Source of the DNA: Rhodobacter sp. | Lineage (GTDB): Bacteria > Pseudomonadota > Alphaproteobacteria > Rhodobacterales > Rhodobacteraceae | Direction of reading: 5' to 3' | DNA: 64,000 nt | NCBI GenBank assembly: GCA_027489175.1 | Contig: JAIYAE010000014.1 | Span: 62,001 to 126,000, forward strand | Shown here: positions 40,876 to 49,793 of the stretch, piece after piece | Layout of the letters: the number at the start of each line of letters is the position of its first letter | Position numbering within the stretch: the first letter of the stretch is position 1 | The notes under the pieces: model-generated | What the model was told of the DNA's origin: nothing | Seen by the model: the letters and a program-made list of their open reading frames with translations, nothing else | Databases searched by the model: none | Made by a program: the position numbers and the translations under genes

Positions 40876-41709
40876 ATGTTTGAACCCTTCGCCTACGGCT
40901 ACATGACCAATGCCATGTGGGTCTCTGCCCTTGTCGGCGGGGTCTGCGGGTTCTTGTCGGCCTATCTCATGCTGAAAGGCTGGTCCCTGATCGGGGACGC
41001 GCTGTCGCATTCCGTTGTGCCGGGCGTGGCGGGGGCCTACATCCTTGGTCTGCCGTTCGCGCTTGGCGCGTTTCTGTCTGGTGGCCTTGCGGCAGGGGCG
41101 ATGCTGTTTCTGTCGTCGCGCAGCGGCCTCAAGACCGACACCGTCATCGGCCTGATCTTCACCGCGTTTTTCGGGCTGGGCCTGTTCCTGATTTCGATCT
41201 TTCCGACTTCGGTCAGCCTGCAGTCGATCACCATGGGCAATATCCTGGCCATCTCGCCCGGTGACACGCTGCAACTGCTGCTGATCGGCGGGGTGTCGGC
41301 TGTGGTCCTTCTTTTCCTGTGGAAAGACCTGATGGTCACCTTCTTTGACGAGGCGCATGCCCGCACCATTGGCTTGCGGCCGGACCTGCTGAAGGTGGTG
41401 TTCTTCACGCTTCTGTCCGCCTCGACCGTTGCGGCGATGCAGACGGTCGGGGCGTTTCTGGTCGTGGCCATGGTCGTGACCCCCGGTGCGACGGCCTATC
41501 TCTTGACCGACCGCTTCCCGCGCCTTCTGACCCTGTCTGCCGCGATCGGGGCCGGGTCAGGGTTTATCGGGGCCTATCTCAGCTATTTCCTCGATGGGGC
41601 CACCGGCGGGGTGATCGTCCTTTTGCAGACGCTTGCCTTCGCGCTGGCCTTCCTTTTCGCGCCGAAACACGGTGTGCTTGCCAACCGTCGCCGGGGAAGA
41701 GAGGCATGA
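40876..41709 (+). CDS. sitC: Mn/Fe ABC transporter permease 1 (SitC-like)
   Basis: A 277-residue permease of the ABC-3 family with about eight membrane segments. Conserved features include MLKGWSLIGDALSHSVVPGVAGAYILG (the DALSH-x-V-x-PG motif) and FFDEAHARTIGLRPDLLKVVFFTLLSASTVAAMQTVGAFLVVAMVVTPGATAYLLT. The ATG at 40876 (MFEPFAYGYMTNAMW) is preferred to a longer frame that would cross the repeat element. Its stop overlaps the next permease by four bases. Confidence 0.92.
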   Translation: MFEPFAYGYMTNAMWVSALVGGVCGFLSAYLMLKGWSLIGDALSHSVVPGVAGAYILGLPFALGAFLSGGLAAGAMLFLSSRSGLKTDTVIGLIFTAFFGLGLFLISIFPTSVSLQSITMGNILAISPGDTLQLLLIGGVSAVVLLFLWKDLMVTFFDEAHARTIGLRPDLLKVVFFTLLSASTVAAMQTVGAFLVVAMVVTPGATAYLLTDRFPRLLTLSAAIGAGSGFIGAYLSYFLDGATGGVIVLLQTLAFALAFLFAPKHGVLANRRRGREA

Positions 41710-42527
41710 TGGAGACCCTCCTCCTGCCGTTCCAGTTCCCGTTCATGCAACGGGCGTTCTGGATCGTCCTGATCGTGGCCCCGCCTTGCGCGCTTCTGTC
41801 CTGCTTTCTGGTCCTGAAGGGCTGGGCGCTGATGGGCGATGCGGTCAGCCATGCGGTCCTGCCCGGGATCGTGCTTGCGCATCTGGCCGGGCTGCCGCTT
41901 CTTCTTGGGGCCTTTGCGGCGGGGCTTGGGTCATCGCTCTTGACCGGCTTTCTGGCCGCCAACAGCCGCGTCAAGCGCGACACGCTGATGGGCGTGGTCT
42001 TTTCCGGGATGTTTGCGCTGGGGGTCGTCCTCAACACCGCCTTCCCGTCCGAGCTGCATCTGGAGCATATCCTCTTTGGCAACATGCTGGGCGTGGGGCA
42101 GGGTGACCTGATCACCGCTGCAGGCATTGCCCTGCCGGTGACCGCCCTGCTGGCATTGAAATGGCGTGATCTGATGCTGCACGCTTTTGACCCGGTGCAG
42201 GCAAAGGTCTCGGGCCTTCCGGTTCAGGCGTTGCACTATGGATTGCTGACCCTTTTGTCCCTGACCATCGTCGCCACGCTGTCTTCGGTCGGGCTGATCC
42301 TGGCCATCGGCCTGCTGATTGCGCCGGGGGCCATTGCCTTTCTGGTGACCCGGCGCTTTGGCGCGATGCTGCTTTTGGCAACCGCGGTGACTCTCGGTGC
42401 CATGTTGGCCGGGGTCTGGGCCAGCTTCTACCTCGACTCGGCCCCTGCGCCGACGATCATTCTTGTTCTCACCGGCCTGTTCCTTGCAGCCCTTCTGCGC
42501 CACCGCTGGCGCATTGCCCGCGCCTGA
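41706..42527 (+). CDS. sitD: Mn/Fe ABC transporter permease 2 (SitD-like)
   Basis: A 273-residue ABC-3 permease, paralogue of the preceding one, with about eight membrane segments and the same LKGWALMGDAVSHAVLPGIVLAHLAG and ALLTLLSLTIVATLSSVGLILAIGLLIAPGAIAFLVT patterns (the first residues of the second block read GLLTLLS). The start overlaps the upstream stop by four bases. Two different permeases with one ATPase is the usual sitABCD arrangement. A 72-base gap separates it from the glycan-type operon. Confidence 0.92.
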   Translation: MMETLLLPFQFPFMQRAFWIVLIVAPPCALLSCFLVLKGWALMGDAVSHAVLPGIVLAHLAGLPLLLGAFAAGLGSSLLTGFLAANSRVKRDTLMGVVFSGMFALGVVLNTAFPSELHLEHILFGNMLGVGQGDLITAAGIALPVTALLALKWRDLMLHAFDPVQAKVSGLPVQALHYGLLTLLSLTIVATLSSVGLILAIGLLIAPGAIAFLVTRRFGAMLLLATAVTLGAMLAGVWASFYLDSAPAPTIILVLTGLFLAALLRHRWRIARA

Positions 42528-42599
42528 TCGGCCTTTACGCAAGGCCCGCGCCGCCCTAACCATGGCACAGGACCAGAAGGGCCAAGCGACCTTGATGCC

Positions 42600-43439
42600 A
42601 TGACCACAGCGCCAGTTCCCTCAGTTCCGGGCCCCTCAGTTCCGGGCCCCTCCGCCCTCACCCTCGCCGCCGAGCGTGAGTTGGTCCGCCTTGCCGCCGC
42701 CCCGCCAAGCCCCCCGCGGCTGGAGAGGCAATTGCGGCATCTGGCAAAATGGCGGTCGCAGGTCTTGGCCAATACCCAAGGCCACCGCATGGGGGCGATC
42801 GTGCAGGCCGGACCTTTCGCCGGCATGTCCTACAGCGTTGAAAGCGCCGATGGCGGCAGGGCACCGCGCCTGCTTGGGGTGTATGAGGCCAGCCTGCATC
42901 AGGTGATCGAAACCATCATCGCGCGTGCCTATCCGCAAATCCTCGATATCGGCTGTGCAGAAGGCTATTACGCTGTGGGCCTTGCCCGCCGGATGCCGGG
43001 CTGCATGATCCACGCCCGCGACACCAACCCCGTGGCGCGCGACCGCTGCGCGAGGCTGGCCGCGGAAAACGGCGTGGCTGACCGGGTGCTGGTCGGGCCT
43101 CAGGTCTCGCATGCCGACCTTGCCATGTGCGCCAATGCCCCCACGCTGGTTCTATGTGACATCGAAGGGGCCGAGGATGCCCTGCTCGACCCCGCCAAGG
43201 CCCCGGCGCTGCTGCAGGCCGACCTTCTGGTCGAAGTGCATGAGGCGGGCGCCCCCGGCCTTCTGTCCCGCCTGACCGCGCGCTTTGCCGCGACCCATAG
43301 CGTTACCCGGATCGACCGGCAGCTTCGTCCCGACCTTCTGCCCGCCTGGACGGAGGGCCTGTCGGACCTCGATCGTCTCCTTCTTCTGTGGGAGTGGCGC
43401 GCGGGCCCGACGCCCTGGCTTTGGATGCGGCGGACCTGA
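42600..43439 (+). CDS. SAM-dependent methyltransferase-like protein
   Basis: A 279-residue protein with a class I methyltransferase core: ILDIGCAEGYYAVGLARRMPG (motif I, about residues 113-133) and MIHARDTNPVARDRCARLA, followed by LVLCDIEGAEDALLD, reminiscent of FkbM enzymes. The N-terminus is proline-rich and contains a duplicated VPGPS stretch encoded by two identical 15-base units. Its stop overlaps the glycosyltransferase start (TGATG), so it likely methylates the same glycan or a precursor. The acceptor is unknown. Confidence 0.75.
   Translation: MTTAPVPSVPGPSVPGPSALTLAAERELVRLAAAPPSPPRLERQLRHLAKWRSQVLANTQGHRMGAIVQAGPFAGMSYSVESADGGRAPRLLGVYEASLHQVIETIIARAYPQILDIGCAEGYYAVGLARRMPGCMIHARDTNPVARDRCARLAAENGVADRVLVGPQVSHADLAMCANAPTLVLCDIEGAEDALLDPAKAPALLQADLLVEVHEAGAPGLLSRLTARFAATHSVTRIDRQLRPDLLPAWTEGLSDLDRLLLLWEWRAGPTPWLWMRRT
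42621..42650 (+). repeat. Two identical 15-base units in the methyltransferase N-terminus
   Basis: TCAGTTCCGGGCCCC occurs twice head-to-tail, with a partial third unit just upstream. Fifteen bases equal five codons (VPGPS), so slippage keeps the frame and only changes the length of a Pro-rich leader. Confidence 0.85.
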
Positions 43440-45130
43440 TGACAGACCTCAGCGCCAATGCCGCGATCTGGTTCACGGCCGACGGGTATGACCCGGCAAA
43501 GGGCCTGAACGGCCGCCGCGTGGCGGGGGAAAGCTTTCTGCGCGGATATTTCGCCCATGCACAGGTTGACGAATTCGTCAGCCTTGCCCACCGAACGGCG
43601 GATCATGCGGCCTTTGCCAGCTTGGCCCGCGCCAATGGGGTGACGAAGCCCTTGCGCGCGGTCCGGCTCGATGCGCCGTCCGAGCTTGCTCCGGTTGACG
43701 TCGTGTCATACCCCGCGCCACCGCCGCAGCAGGAATTCTTCCGTCGCGCCCCGTTTGGGGCGGCGGCCTGGGCCTATTGCGGGATCACCCACACCACCGC
43801 CACCCGGGCCGTGATGCAGGCGGTCTTTGACATGCGCGTCGCACCGCAAATGCCCTGGGACGCGCTGATCTGCACCTCGCATGCGGTGCAGCAGTCCATG
43901 ACCCGGCTGATGGAACTGGCCGAGGATCATCTCGCCACCCGCTTTGCCGGGGCGGTGCTGCCAGCGCGGCCCCTGTTGCCGGTCATTCCGTTGGGCGTGC
44001 ACGCGGGGGAGTTTGCGCGTGATCCTGCGGCCGGGCAGGCGTTGCGGTCCCGGCTTGGGATCGGCCCGGCGGATATTGCCGTCTCTTGCATTGCCCGACT
44101 GACCCCGGATGAAAAGTTTGATCCCTTCCCGCTGTTTCTGGCGCTTGAGGCCGCCGCCCCGGCCCTTGCGGCACGGGGCGGGCGGTTCCACCTTGTCCTG
44201 TGCGGCGTCTTCCGCGATCAAACCTGGGCCCCCTTGTTCGCCGAGGGCGCAGGTCAACTGATGCCCTCGGTCGGCTATCACCAGCTGGATGGCGCGGTTG
44301 CCGCCGAACGCAAAGCCACGCTGTCAGGCAGCGACATCTTCGTTTTCCCGATCGACAACCTGCAGGAAACCTTTGGCCTTGCCCCGGTCGAGGCGATGGC
44401 GGCCGGTCTGCCGGTCATCGTGTCGGACTGGGACGGGATGCGCGACACCGTCACGCCCGATGTCGGCTTTCGCATCCCGACCGAAATGCCGCGAGGGGGC
44501 GAGGCGACCTATATCAGCATGCGCTATCTTGGGGGCACGGACAGCTATCTGCAGTATCTGTCGCAGATGTCGGCCCTGACGCGCATCGACGTCAGGGCCA
44601 TGGCGCGGGCCCTCGAAACGCTGGCCACCGACCCTGCCTTGCGCGCCCGCATGGGGGCGGCGGGGGCCGCGCGCGCGCTGGCGCTTTACGACTGGTCCGC
44701 CGTGATCCCTCAGATTCAGGCGCTGTGGGGCGAACAGCGGGCCATGCTGGCCCATGCCCGTCGTCAGGGTGGGGTCGCGGTTCAGCGCGCGGACGCTGGC
44801 CGCCTGCCCACAGGCCCTGCTCCGGATGTGATGTTTGACGCCTATGCCACCCGCCCCGCGCCGGATCGCGCGACCCGCCGGCTTCGTGCCGTTGATATCG
44901 GGGCGCGGCCGGACGTGGCGGCAACCGTCACCTTGCGCCGCTACACCACCCTTGGTCGGCTGATCGACGAACCCGCCCGTCTGCAACAGGTGCTGGACGC
45001 CCATGCCACCGCCGGACCCGCAGGCGCCACTTTGGCCGAGGTTGCGGGCCGTACCGGACTGACCATCGCGGTTGTCGCCCGCATCACCCTCTGGCTGGCG
45101 AAGTACCATTTCCTTGAGGATGCACCATGA
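43439..45130 (+). CDS. Glycosyltransferase (GT4-like) with C-terminal extension
   Basis: A 563-residue protein. The GT-B catalytic half shows [37 protein letters not shown] and the donor-site motif [38 protein letters not shown], with the E-x7-E pair of GT4 enzymes. After about residue 440 comes an extra region ([30 protein letters not shown]) that ends in a helical segment resembling a small winged-helix ([32 protein letters not shown]). The GTG-started longer frame overlaps the upstream gene; the ATG at 43439 in TGATG is preferred. Acceptor and sugar donor are unknown. Confidence 0.8.
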   Translation: MTDLSANAAIWFTADGYDPAKGLNGRRVAGESFLRGYFAHAQVDEFVSLAHRTADHAAFASLARANGVTKPLRAVRLDAPSELAPVDVVSYPAPPPQQEFFRRAPFGAAAWAYCGITHTTATRAVMQAVFDMRVAPQMPWDALICTSHAVQQSMTRLMELAEDHLATRFAGAVLPARPLLPVIPLGVHAGEFARDPAAGQALRSRLGIGPADIAVSCIARLTPDEKFDPFPLFLALEAAAPALAARGGRFHLVLCGVFRDQTWAPLFAEGAGQLMPSVGYHQLDGAVAAERKATLSGSDIFVFPIDNLQETFGLAPVEAMAAGLPVIVSDWDGMRDTVTPDVGFRIPTEMPRGGEATYISMRYLGGTDSYLQYLSQMSALTRIDVRAMARALETLATDPALRARMGAAGAARALALYDWSAVIPQIQALWGEQRAMLAHARRQGGVAVQRADAGRLPTGPAPDVMFDAYATRPAPDRATRRLRAVDIGARPDVAATVTLRRYTTLGRLIDEPARLQQVLDAHATAGPAGATLAEVAGRTGLTIAVVARITLWLAKYHFLEDAP

Positions 45131-45861
45131 CCCAATCGCCCACCCCGTCGATCCTGATCACTGGCGCGGGGGCCGGGATCGGCCGTGCCACCGCCCGCAC
45201 CTTCCTTGCAGCTGGGTGGGATGTCACGCTTCTTGGCCGCCGCCCCGATGCGCTGGCCGAGACCGCGCAAGGTCAGCCCGCCCGCATCATTGCCTGCGAC
45301 GTGGGTGATCCTGTGGGGGTTGAGGCGGCCTTTGCCCAATTGCCCCGCCTTGATGTCCTGTTCAACAACGCCGGCATCTCGGCCCCGGCTGCACCGATTG
45401 ACGAAGTCCCGGTGGATCAGTGGCTTGAAGTCAGCCGCACCAATATCACCGGCATGTTCCTGTGCGCCCGCGCGGCCTTTGGCCTGATGCGCCGCCAGTC
45501 GCCCCGGGGGGGGCGGATCATCAACAACGGCTCGATCTCAGCCCATGCGCCGCGCCCCGGGTCTGCGCCCTACACCATGTCGAAACACGCGGTCACCGGT
45601 CTGACCCGGACGCTGGGCCTGGACGGCCGTGCCTTTGACATCGCCTGCGCCCAGATTGACATCGGCAATGCGCTGACCGACATGGCCGCGCGCTTCACCA
45701 AGGGCGTGCCGCAGGCGAACGGCGACATCCGGGTCGAGCCGGTAATGGACGTGGACCATGTGGCACGGATGGTGCTGCACATGGCCAGCCTGCCCTTAGA
45801 CGTGAACACCCCGTTCGTCACGCTGATGGCGCGCGACATGCCCTACCTTGGGCGCGGCTGA
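45127..45861 (+). CDS. Short-chain dehydrogenase/reductase
   Basis: A 244-residue SDR with cofactor motif [16 protein letters not shown] in LFNNAGIS, catalytic Ser in [17 protein letters not shown] and the Y-x3-K pair in [16 protein letters not shown]. The substrate is unknown. It overlaps the glycosyltransferase stop by four bases (ATGA), so it belongs to the same operon and may make or modify the sugar or aglycone handled there. Confidence 0.85.
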   Translation: MTQSPTPSILITGAGAGIGRATARTFLAAGWDVTLLGRRPDALAETAQGQPARIIACDVGDPVGVEAAFAQLPRLDVLFNNAGISAPAAPIDEVPVDQWLEVSRTNITGMFLCARAAFGLMRRQSPRGGRIINNGSISAHAPRPGSAPYTMSKHAVTGLTRTLGLDGRAFDIACAQIDIGNALTDMAARFTKGVPQANGDIRVEPVMDVDHVARMVLHMASLPLDVNTPFVTLMARDMPYLGRG

Positions 45862-45879
45862 TCCGACGGAAAGGTTGCG

Positions 45880-46230
45880 TCAAGCCGCGCAGTAGATGTC
45901 GTGCAACAGCTTGACCAGCCGTTGCACCTTGGGGTCCTGAATCGAGTAATAAATCGCCTTCCCCTCACGCCGGGTGGAGACAAGGCCCTCCAGCCGCAGC
46001 CGGGCCAGCTGCTGGCTGACCGCAGCCTGGCGCAGGTCCAGAAGGCGCTCAAGCTCGGTCACTGAACGTTCGCCTTCGGTCAGATGGCAGAGAATCAAAA
46101 GCCGGCCTTCATGGCTAAGGGCTTTCAGGAAGGCCGCCGCCTCGGCACTGCGCAGGGCAAGGTCTTCCGACCGCGTTGCCACAGCATCCCCTGCTTCCCC
46201 CAAAGACGGGATCATCTGGTCCAGGGACAT
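45880..46230 (-). CDS. ArsR-family regulator, SqrR/BigR-like persulfide sensor
   Basis: A 116-residue winged-helix repressor. The core is FLKALSHEGRLLILCHLTEGERSVTELERLLDLRQAAVSQQLARLRLEGLVSTRREGKAIYYSI. It has exactly two cysteines, Cys48 in LILCHL and Cys114 in HDIYCAA, 66 residues apart, the same spacing as Cys41/Cys107 of Rhodobacter capsulatus SqrR, which form a polysulfide bridge when sulfide is present. Metal-site residues of classical ArsR are absent. Usual partners (sqr, pdo) are not nearby. The ATG at 46230 follows GAGGTGG; a TTG lies just upstream. Confidence 0.82.
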   Translation of the reverse strand: MSLDQMIPSLGEAGDAVATRSEDLALRSAEAAAFLKALSHEGRLLILCHLTEGERSVTELERLLDLRQAAVSQQLARLRLEGLVSTRREGKAIYYSIQDPKVQRLVKLLHDIYCAA

Positions 46231-46416
46231 CAAGCCACCTCATTCAACTTCTGATTGCAGCAACGCTAACATGACTTTGCGCCTCTGGCGAGAGGGGCCT
46301 TGCCCAACGGCACCGGCAAAGGCAAGGATCAGCCGATCAATCCCGGCCCGTCAGGCCACTTTCGGCGAGGGTTCGCCCCCCGCTGCAATCGCCGCCCGCA
46401 AAGGACTGCACGACCC

Positions 46417-47367
46417 ATGACCCGCCCCCTTGCCTTTACCGCCCCCGGCCGATTCTGGCGTGGCAACCTGCACACCCATTCCACCCGGTCGGACGGCGTG
46501 CTGGACCCGGTTGAGGTCTGCCGCCGCTACCGCGCGGAAGGCTATGACTTTCTGGCCCTGACCGACCATTTCATCGGCCGCTACGGCTATCCCATCGTCG
46601 ATACGGTGCCGATGCGGACCAATAGCTTCACCACCATCCTCGGCGCCGAACTGCATTCCGGCGCGATGGCGAATGGCGAACTTTGGCATATCCTTGCCGT
46701 GGGCCTGCCCGCCGATTTCGCCCCGTCACACAGCCCGGATTTCCTGCCCGTGCCGGGGCAAGAGACGGGACCGGAGATTGCCGCCCGCGCCGTCGCCGCC
46801 GGGGCCTTTGTCGCGGTCGCCCATCCGCAATGGTCCGGCCTGACCTTGGCCGACGCCCGCAGCATCACCGCCGCCCACGCGGTTGAGGTGTATAACCACG
46901 GCTGCGCCACCGGCTGCGACCGGCCAGATGGCTTTGCAATTGCAGATCTTCTGCTGACGGAAGGCCGCAAGCTCAGCCTCATCGCGACCGACGACGCGCA
47001 TTTCTCGGAACCTGACCATTTCGGCGGCTGGGTCATGGTCAAGGCGCAGGAAAACACGCCCGAGGCGCTGTTGCAGGCGCTGAAGGACGGGGCGTTCTAT
47101 TCCAGCCAAGGCCCGCTCTTGCATGACGTGCGGCTGGAGGGGGACCATGTGGTGATCGAAAGCTCCGCCGTGGTGTCAGCGGTGGCCATCGGGCATGGCA
47201 CCGGGGCCAAGGCGGTGCACGGCCATTCGATGACCCGCAGCGAAGTGCCGTTGGCGCGCCTCAACAACTCCCCTTGGGTCCGCGTGGCTGTGATCGACGC
47301 CGCAGGCAAGCGCGCCTGGTCAAACCCGATCTGGCGCGAGGCGGGCAAGAACCCGCGCACCGCATAG
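46417..47367 (+). CDS. CehA/McbA-like PHP-domain metallohydrolase
   Basis: A 316-residue PHP-fold phosphoesterase. Motifs: WRGNLHTHSTRSDGVLDPVEV (H-x-H metal pair), FLALTDHF, GAELHSG, FVAVAHPQWSG and IATDDAHFSEPDHFGGWVMV. The CehA/McbA group contains phosphodiesterases and carbamate hydrolases, so the substrate cannot be named. The C-terminal 60 residues form a separate beta-rich end. The ATG at 46417 is chosen, because an upstream frame has no similarity. It diverges from the SqrR-like gene and may be its target, but no clear shared operator was found. Confidence 0.8.
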   Translation: MTRPLAFTAPGRFWRGNLHTHSTRSDGVLDPVEVCRRYRAEGYDFLALTDHFIGRYGYPIVDTVPMRTNSFTTILGAELHSGAMANGELWHILAVGLPADFAPSHSPDFLPVPGQETGPEIAARAVAAGAFVAVAHPQWSGLTLADARSITAAHAVEVYNHGCATGCDRPDGFAIADLLLTEGRKLSLIATDDAHFSEPDHFGGWVMVKAQENTPEALLQALKDGAFYSSQGPLLHDVRLEGDHVVIESSAVVSAVAIGHGTGAKAVHGHSMTRSEVPLARLNNSPWVRVAVIDAAGKRAWSNPIWREAGKNPRTA

Positions 47368-47381
47368 CACAAGGAACATCC

Positions 47382-48014
47382 ATGCAGCCCGTGATGGTGA
47401 CCGATGTCGAAGACTACTTCGCCAAAGGCTGCGGCCGCTGTCCCCGCTTTGCAACGCCGGACTGTTCGGCCCTCCTTTGGCAAGCCGGTCTGGTCACCCT
47501 GCGCCAGATTGCCAGGGATGCCGGGCTGACCGAGACGGCGAAATGGGGCCATCCCTGCTACATGCACGCGGGCCGCAACATCGCCATCATCGGGGCCTTC
47601 CGGGGTGATTTCCGGCTGACCTTCTTCAACGCGGCCTTGCTGCAAGACCCTGAAGATGTGCTGGAAAAGCAGGGCCCGAACACCCGCCACGCCGATTGCC
47701 TGCGCTTCACCGACCCCGCAGCCCCGGCGCAGATGGCCCCCCTGATCCGCGCCTATCTGGCCGAGGCGATGGCCCATGCCGAGGCCGGAACCCTGCCCCC
47801 CAAGGAACCCCAGGACCAGACCCTGCCGGAGGAGTTGACCAACGCCCTCGACGACGACCCCAAACTGGCCGAAGCCTTCTTCGCCCTGACCCCGGGCCGC
47901 CAGCGCAGCTATGTGATACTGCTGGCCGGTGCCAAGACCCCAGCCACCCGGATCAACCGGATCGAAAAGGCGCGCCCCCGGATTATGGCCGGCAAGGGCG
48001 CCACCGAGCTTTAG
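47382..48014 (+). CDS. YdeI/OmpD-associated family protein with DUF1801-like domain
   Basis: A 210-residue soluble protein. The N-terminal part resembles the DUF1801 fold (TAKWGHPCYMHAGRNIAIIGAFRGDFRLTFFNAALLQD) and the C-terminal part is the YdeI/OmdA helix (LAEAFFALTPGRQRSYVILLAGAKTPATRINRIEKARPRI). An unusual N-terminal cysteine cluster (KGCGRCPRFATPDCSALL) could bind metal or be redox active. Family function is unclear. AAGGA lies before the ATG at 47382, fourteen bases after the PHP gene; both are probably cotranscribed. Confidence 0.75.
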   Translation: MQPVMVTDVEDYFAKGCGRCPRFATPDCSALLWQAGLVTLRQIARDAGLTETAKWGHPCYMHAGRNIAIIGAFRGDFRLTFFNAALLQDPEDVLEKQGPNTRHADCLRFTDPAAPAQMAPLIRAYLAEAMAHAEAGTLPPKEPQDQTLPEELTNALDDDPKLAEAFFALTPGRQRSYVILLAGAKTPATRINRIEKARPRIMAGKGATEL

Positions 48015-48018
48015 GGGG

Positions 48019-49704
48019 TCAGTTCCCCAAGATCGCCGGCAGCCGCAAGCCATGGTCCTTGGCGCAGGCCACCGCCGTTTCATACCCCGCATCCGCATGC
48101 CGCCAGACGCCGGAAGCGGGGTCATTCCACAACACCCGCTCCAACCGCTTGGCCGCCTCGGGCGTCCCGTCGGCGACGATCACCACCCCCGCATGCTGGC
48201 TGAACCCCATGCCAACCCCACCGCCGTGATGCAGGCTGACCCAGGTCGCCCCGCTGGCGGTATTGACCAGCGCGTTCAGAAGCGGCCAGTCCGAAACCGC
48301 GTCCGAGCCGTCCTTCATCGCCTCCGTCTCCCGGTTCGGGGACGCGACCGAGCCGGAATCCAGATGGTCCCGCCCGATCACGATGGGGGCCTTCAACTCA
48401 CCCGAGGCCACCATCTCGTTGAACATCAACCCCGCGCGGTGCCGGTCGCCAAGCCCGATCCAGCAGATGCGCGCGGGCAGACCCTGAAACGCGATCCGCT
48501 CCCCCGCCATATCCAGCCAGCGGTGTAGGTGGGCGTTCTCCGGGAACAGCCGCTTCATCGCGGCATCGGTCTTGCGGATATCCTCGGGGTCGCCCGACAA
48601 AGCCACCCAGCGGAAGGGGCCGATCCCCTTGCAGAAAAGCGGGCGGATATAGGCGGGCACGAAACCGGGGAAGGCGAAGGCGTTTTCAAACCCCTCCTCC
48701 TTCGCGACCTGCCGAATGTTGTTGCCGTAGTCGAGGGTCGGAACCCCCGCATTCCAGAAGCCAACCATCGCCTCAACATGCGCGCGCATCGATTGCTTCG
48801 CCGCCGCCTCCACCGCCGCAGGGTCCGTCTCCTGCCGTGCGCGCCAGTCGGCGACGGACCAGCCCAGCGGGCAGTAGCCGTGCAAAGGGTCATGCGCGCT
48901 GGTCTGGTCGGTCACGATATCGGGGCGCGGTCCACCAGCCTGCATCCGGCGCAGAAGTTCCGGGAACACCTCCGCCGCGTTGCCCAGAAGGCCGACCGAC
49001 TTCGCCTCACCCTTCGCGGTCCAGTCGGCGATCATGGAAAGGGCCTCGTCCAGCGTATGGGCCTTGGCGTCGACATAGCGGGTGCGCAGACGGAAATCGA
49101 TGCGAGTTTCGTCCACCTCAACCGCCAGGCAGCAGGCCCCGGCCATCACAGCGGCGAGTGGCTGCGCGCCCCCCATGCCGCCCAAGCCACCGGTCAAGAT
49201 CCATTTCCCGGTGAGAGAACCGCCGTAATGCTGGCGGCCAGCTTCGGCAAAAGTTTCATAAGTTCCCTGCACAATGCCTTGAGTTCCAATGTAAATCCAG
49301 GACCCCGCGGTCATCTGGCCGTACATCATCAGGCCTTTTTTATCCAGCTCATTGAAATGCGCCCAGGTCGCCCAGTGGGGGACAAGGTTTGAGTTGGCGA
49401 TCAGCACACGGGGTGCGTCGGCATGGGTACGAACAATCGCCACCGGGCGGCCGGACTGGACAACCAGCGTCTCATCGCCCTCAAGGTCCTGCAGGCCCGC
49501 GACGATGCGGTCAAAATCCTGCCAGGTCCGGGCGGCGCGGCCGATGCCGCCGTAAACCACCAGCTCATGCGGGTTTTCGGCCACATCGGGGTGGAGGTTG
49601 TTCATCAGCATCCGCATCGCGGCTTCGGTCTGCCAGCTTTTGCAGGTGATTTCCGTGCCGGTGGCTGGATAGACATCGCGCAGGTTGTGGCGGGGGTTCG
49701 TCAT
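48019..49704 (-). CDS. hutU: Urocanate hydratase
   Basis: Second step of histidine breakdown, urocanate to imidazolonepropionate, with bound NAD. The 561-residue protein has normal length, starts [35 protein letters not shown] and shows the NAD-site stretch [27 protein letters not shown], the [18 protein letters not shown] block, and the conserved [17 protein letters not shown] core with [16 protein letters not shown]. It follows hutH on the minus strand, with a dispersed repeat between them. It is the last gene of the hutI-hutH-hutU unit. Confidence 0.97.
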   Translation of the reverse strand: MTNPRHNLRDVYPATGTEITCKSWQTEAAMRMLMNNLHPDVAENPHELVVYGGIGRAARTWQDFDRIVAGLQDLEGDETLVVQSGRPVAIVRTHADAPRVLIANSNLVPHWATWAHFNELDKKGLMMYGQMTAGSWIYIGTQGIVQGTYETFAEAGRQHYGGSLTGKWILTGGLGGMGGAQPLAAVMAGACCLAVEVDETRIDFRLRTRYVDAKAHTLDEALSMIADWTAKGEAKSVGLLGNAAEVFPELLRRMQAGGPRPDIVTDQTSAHDPLHGYCPLGWSVADWRARQETDPAAVEAAAKQSMRAHVEAMVGFWNAGVPTLDYGNNIRQVAKEEGFENAFAFPGFVPAYIRPLFCKGIGPFRWVALSGDPEDIRKTDAAMKRLFPENAHLHRWLDMAGERIAFQGLPARICWIGLGDRHRAGLMFNEMVASGELKAPIVIGRDHLDSGSVASPNRETEAMKDGSDAVSDWPLLNALVNTASGATWVSLHHGGGVGMGFSQHAGVVIVADGTPEAAKRLERVLWNDPASGVWRHADAGYETAVACAKDHGLRLPAILGN

Positions 49705-49730
49705 GACGTGGCTCCGGTTTTCGCGGAAGC

Positions 49731-49793
49731 CCCGGGGGCGCGTCGCCCCCCGGACCCCCAGAGGATATTTTTAGACATGAAATGGGGAAAGGG
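49731..49793 (+). repeat. Dispersed hairpin plus GAGGATATTT element, copy 3
   Basis: Arms GGGGGCG and CGCCCCC around CGT, then CGGACCCCCAGAGGATATTT and a tail ACATGAAATGGGGAAAGG. It lies in the hutH-hutU gap, in opposite orientation to the genes, and its right part overlaps the last codons and stop of hutH (FHV-stop is read from it). Confidence 0.75.

Noticed and set aside
46231..46416. Possible SqrR operator between the ArsR-like gene and the PHP gene
   Set aside because: ATTCAACTTCTGATTG looks partly like ATTC-N8-GAAT but the second arm does not match; no other dyad was convincing.
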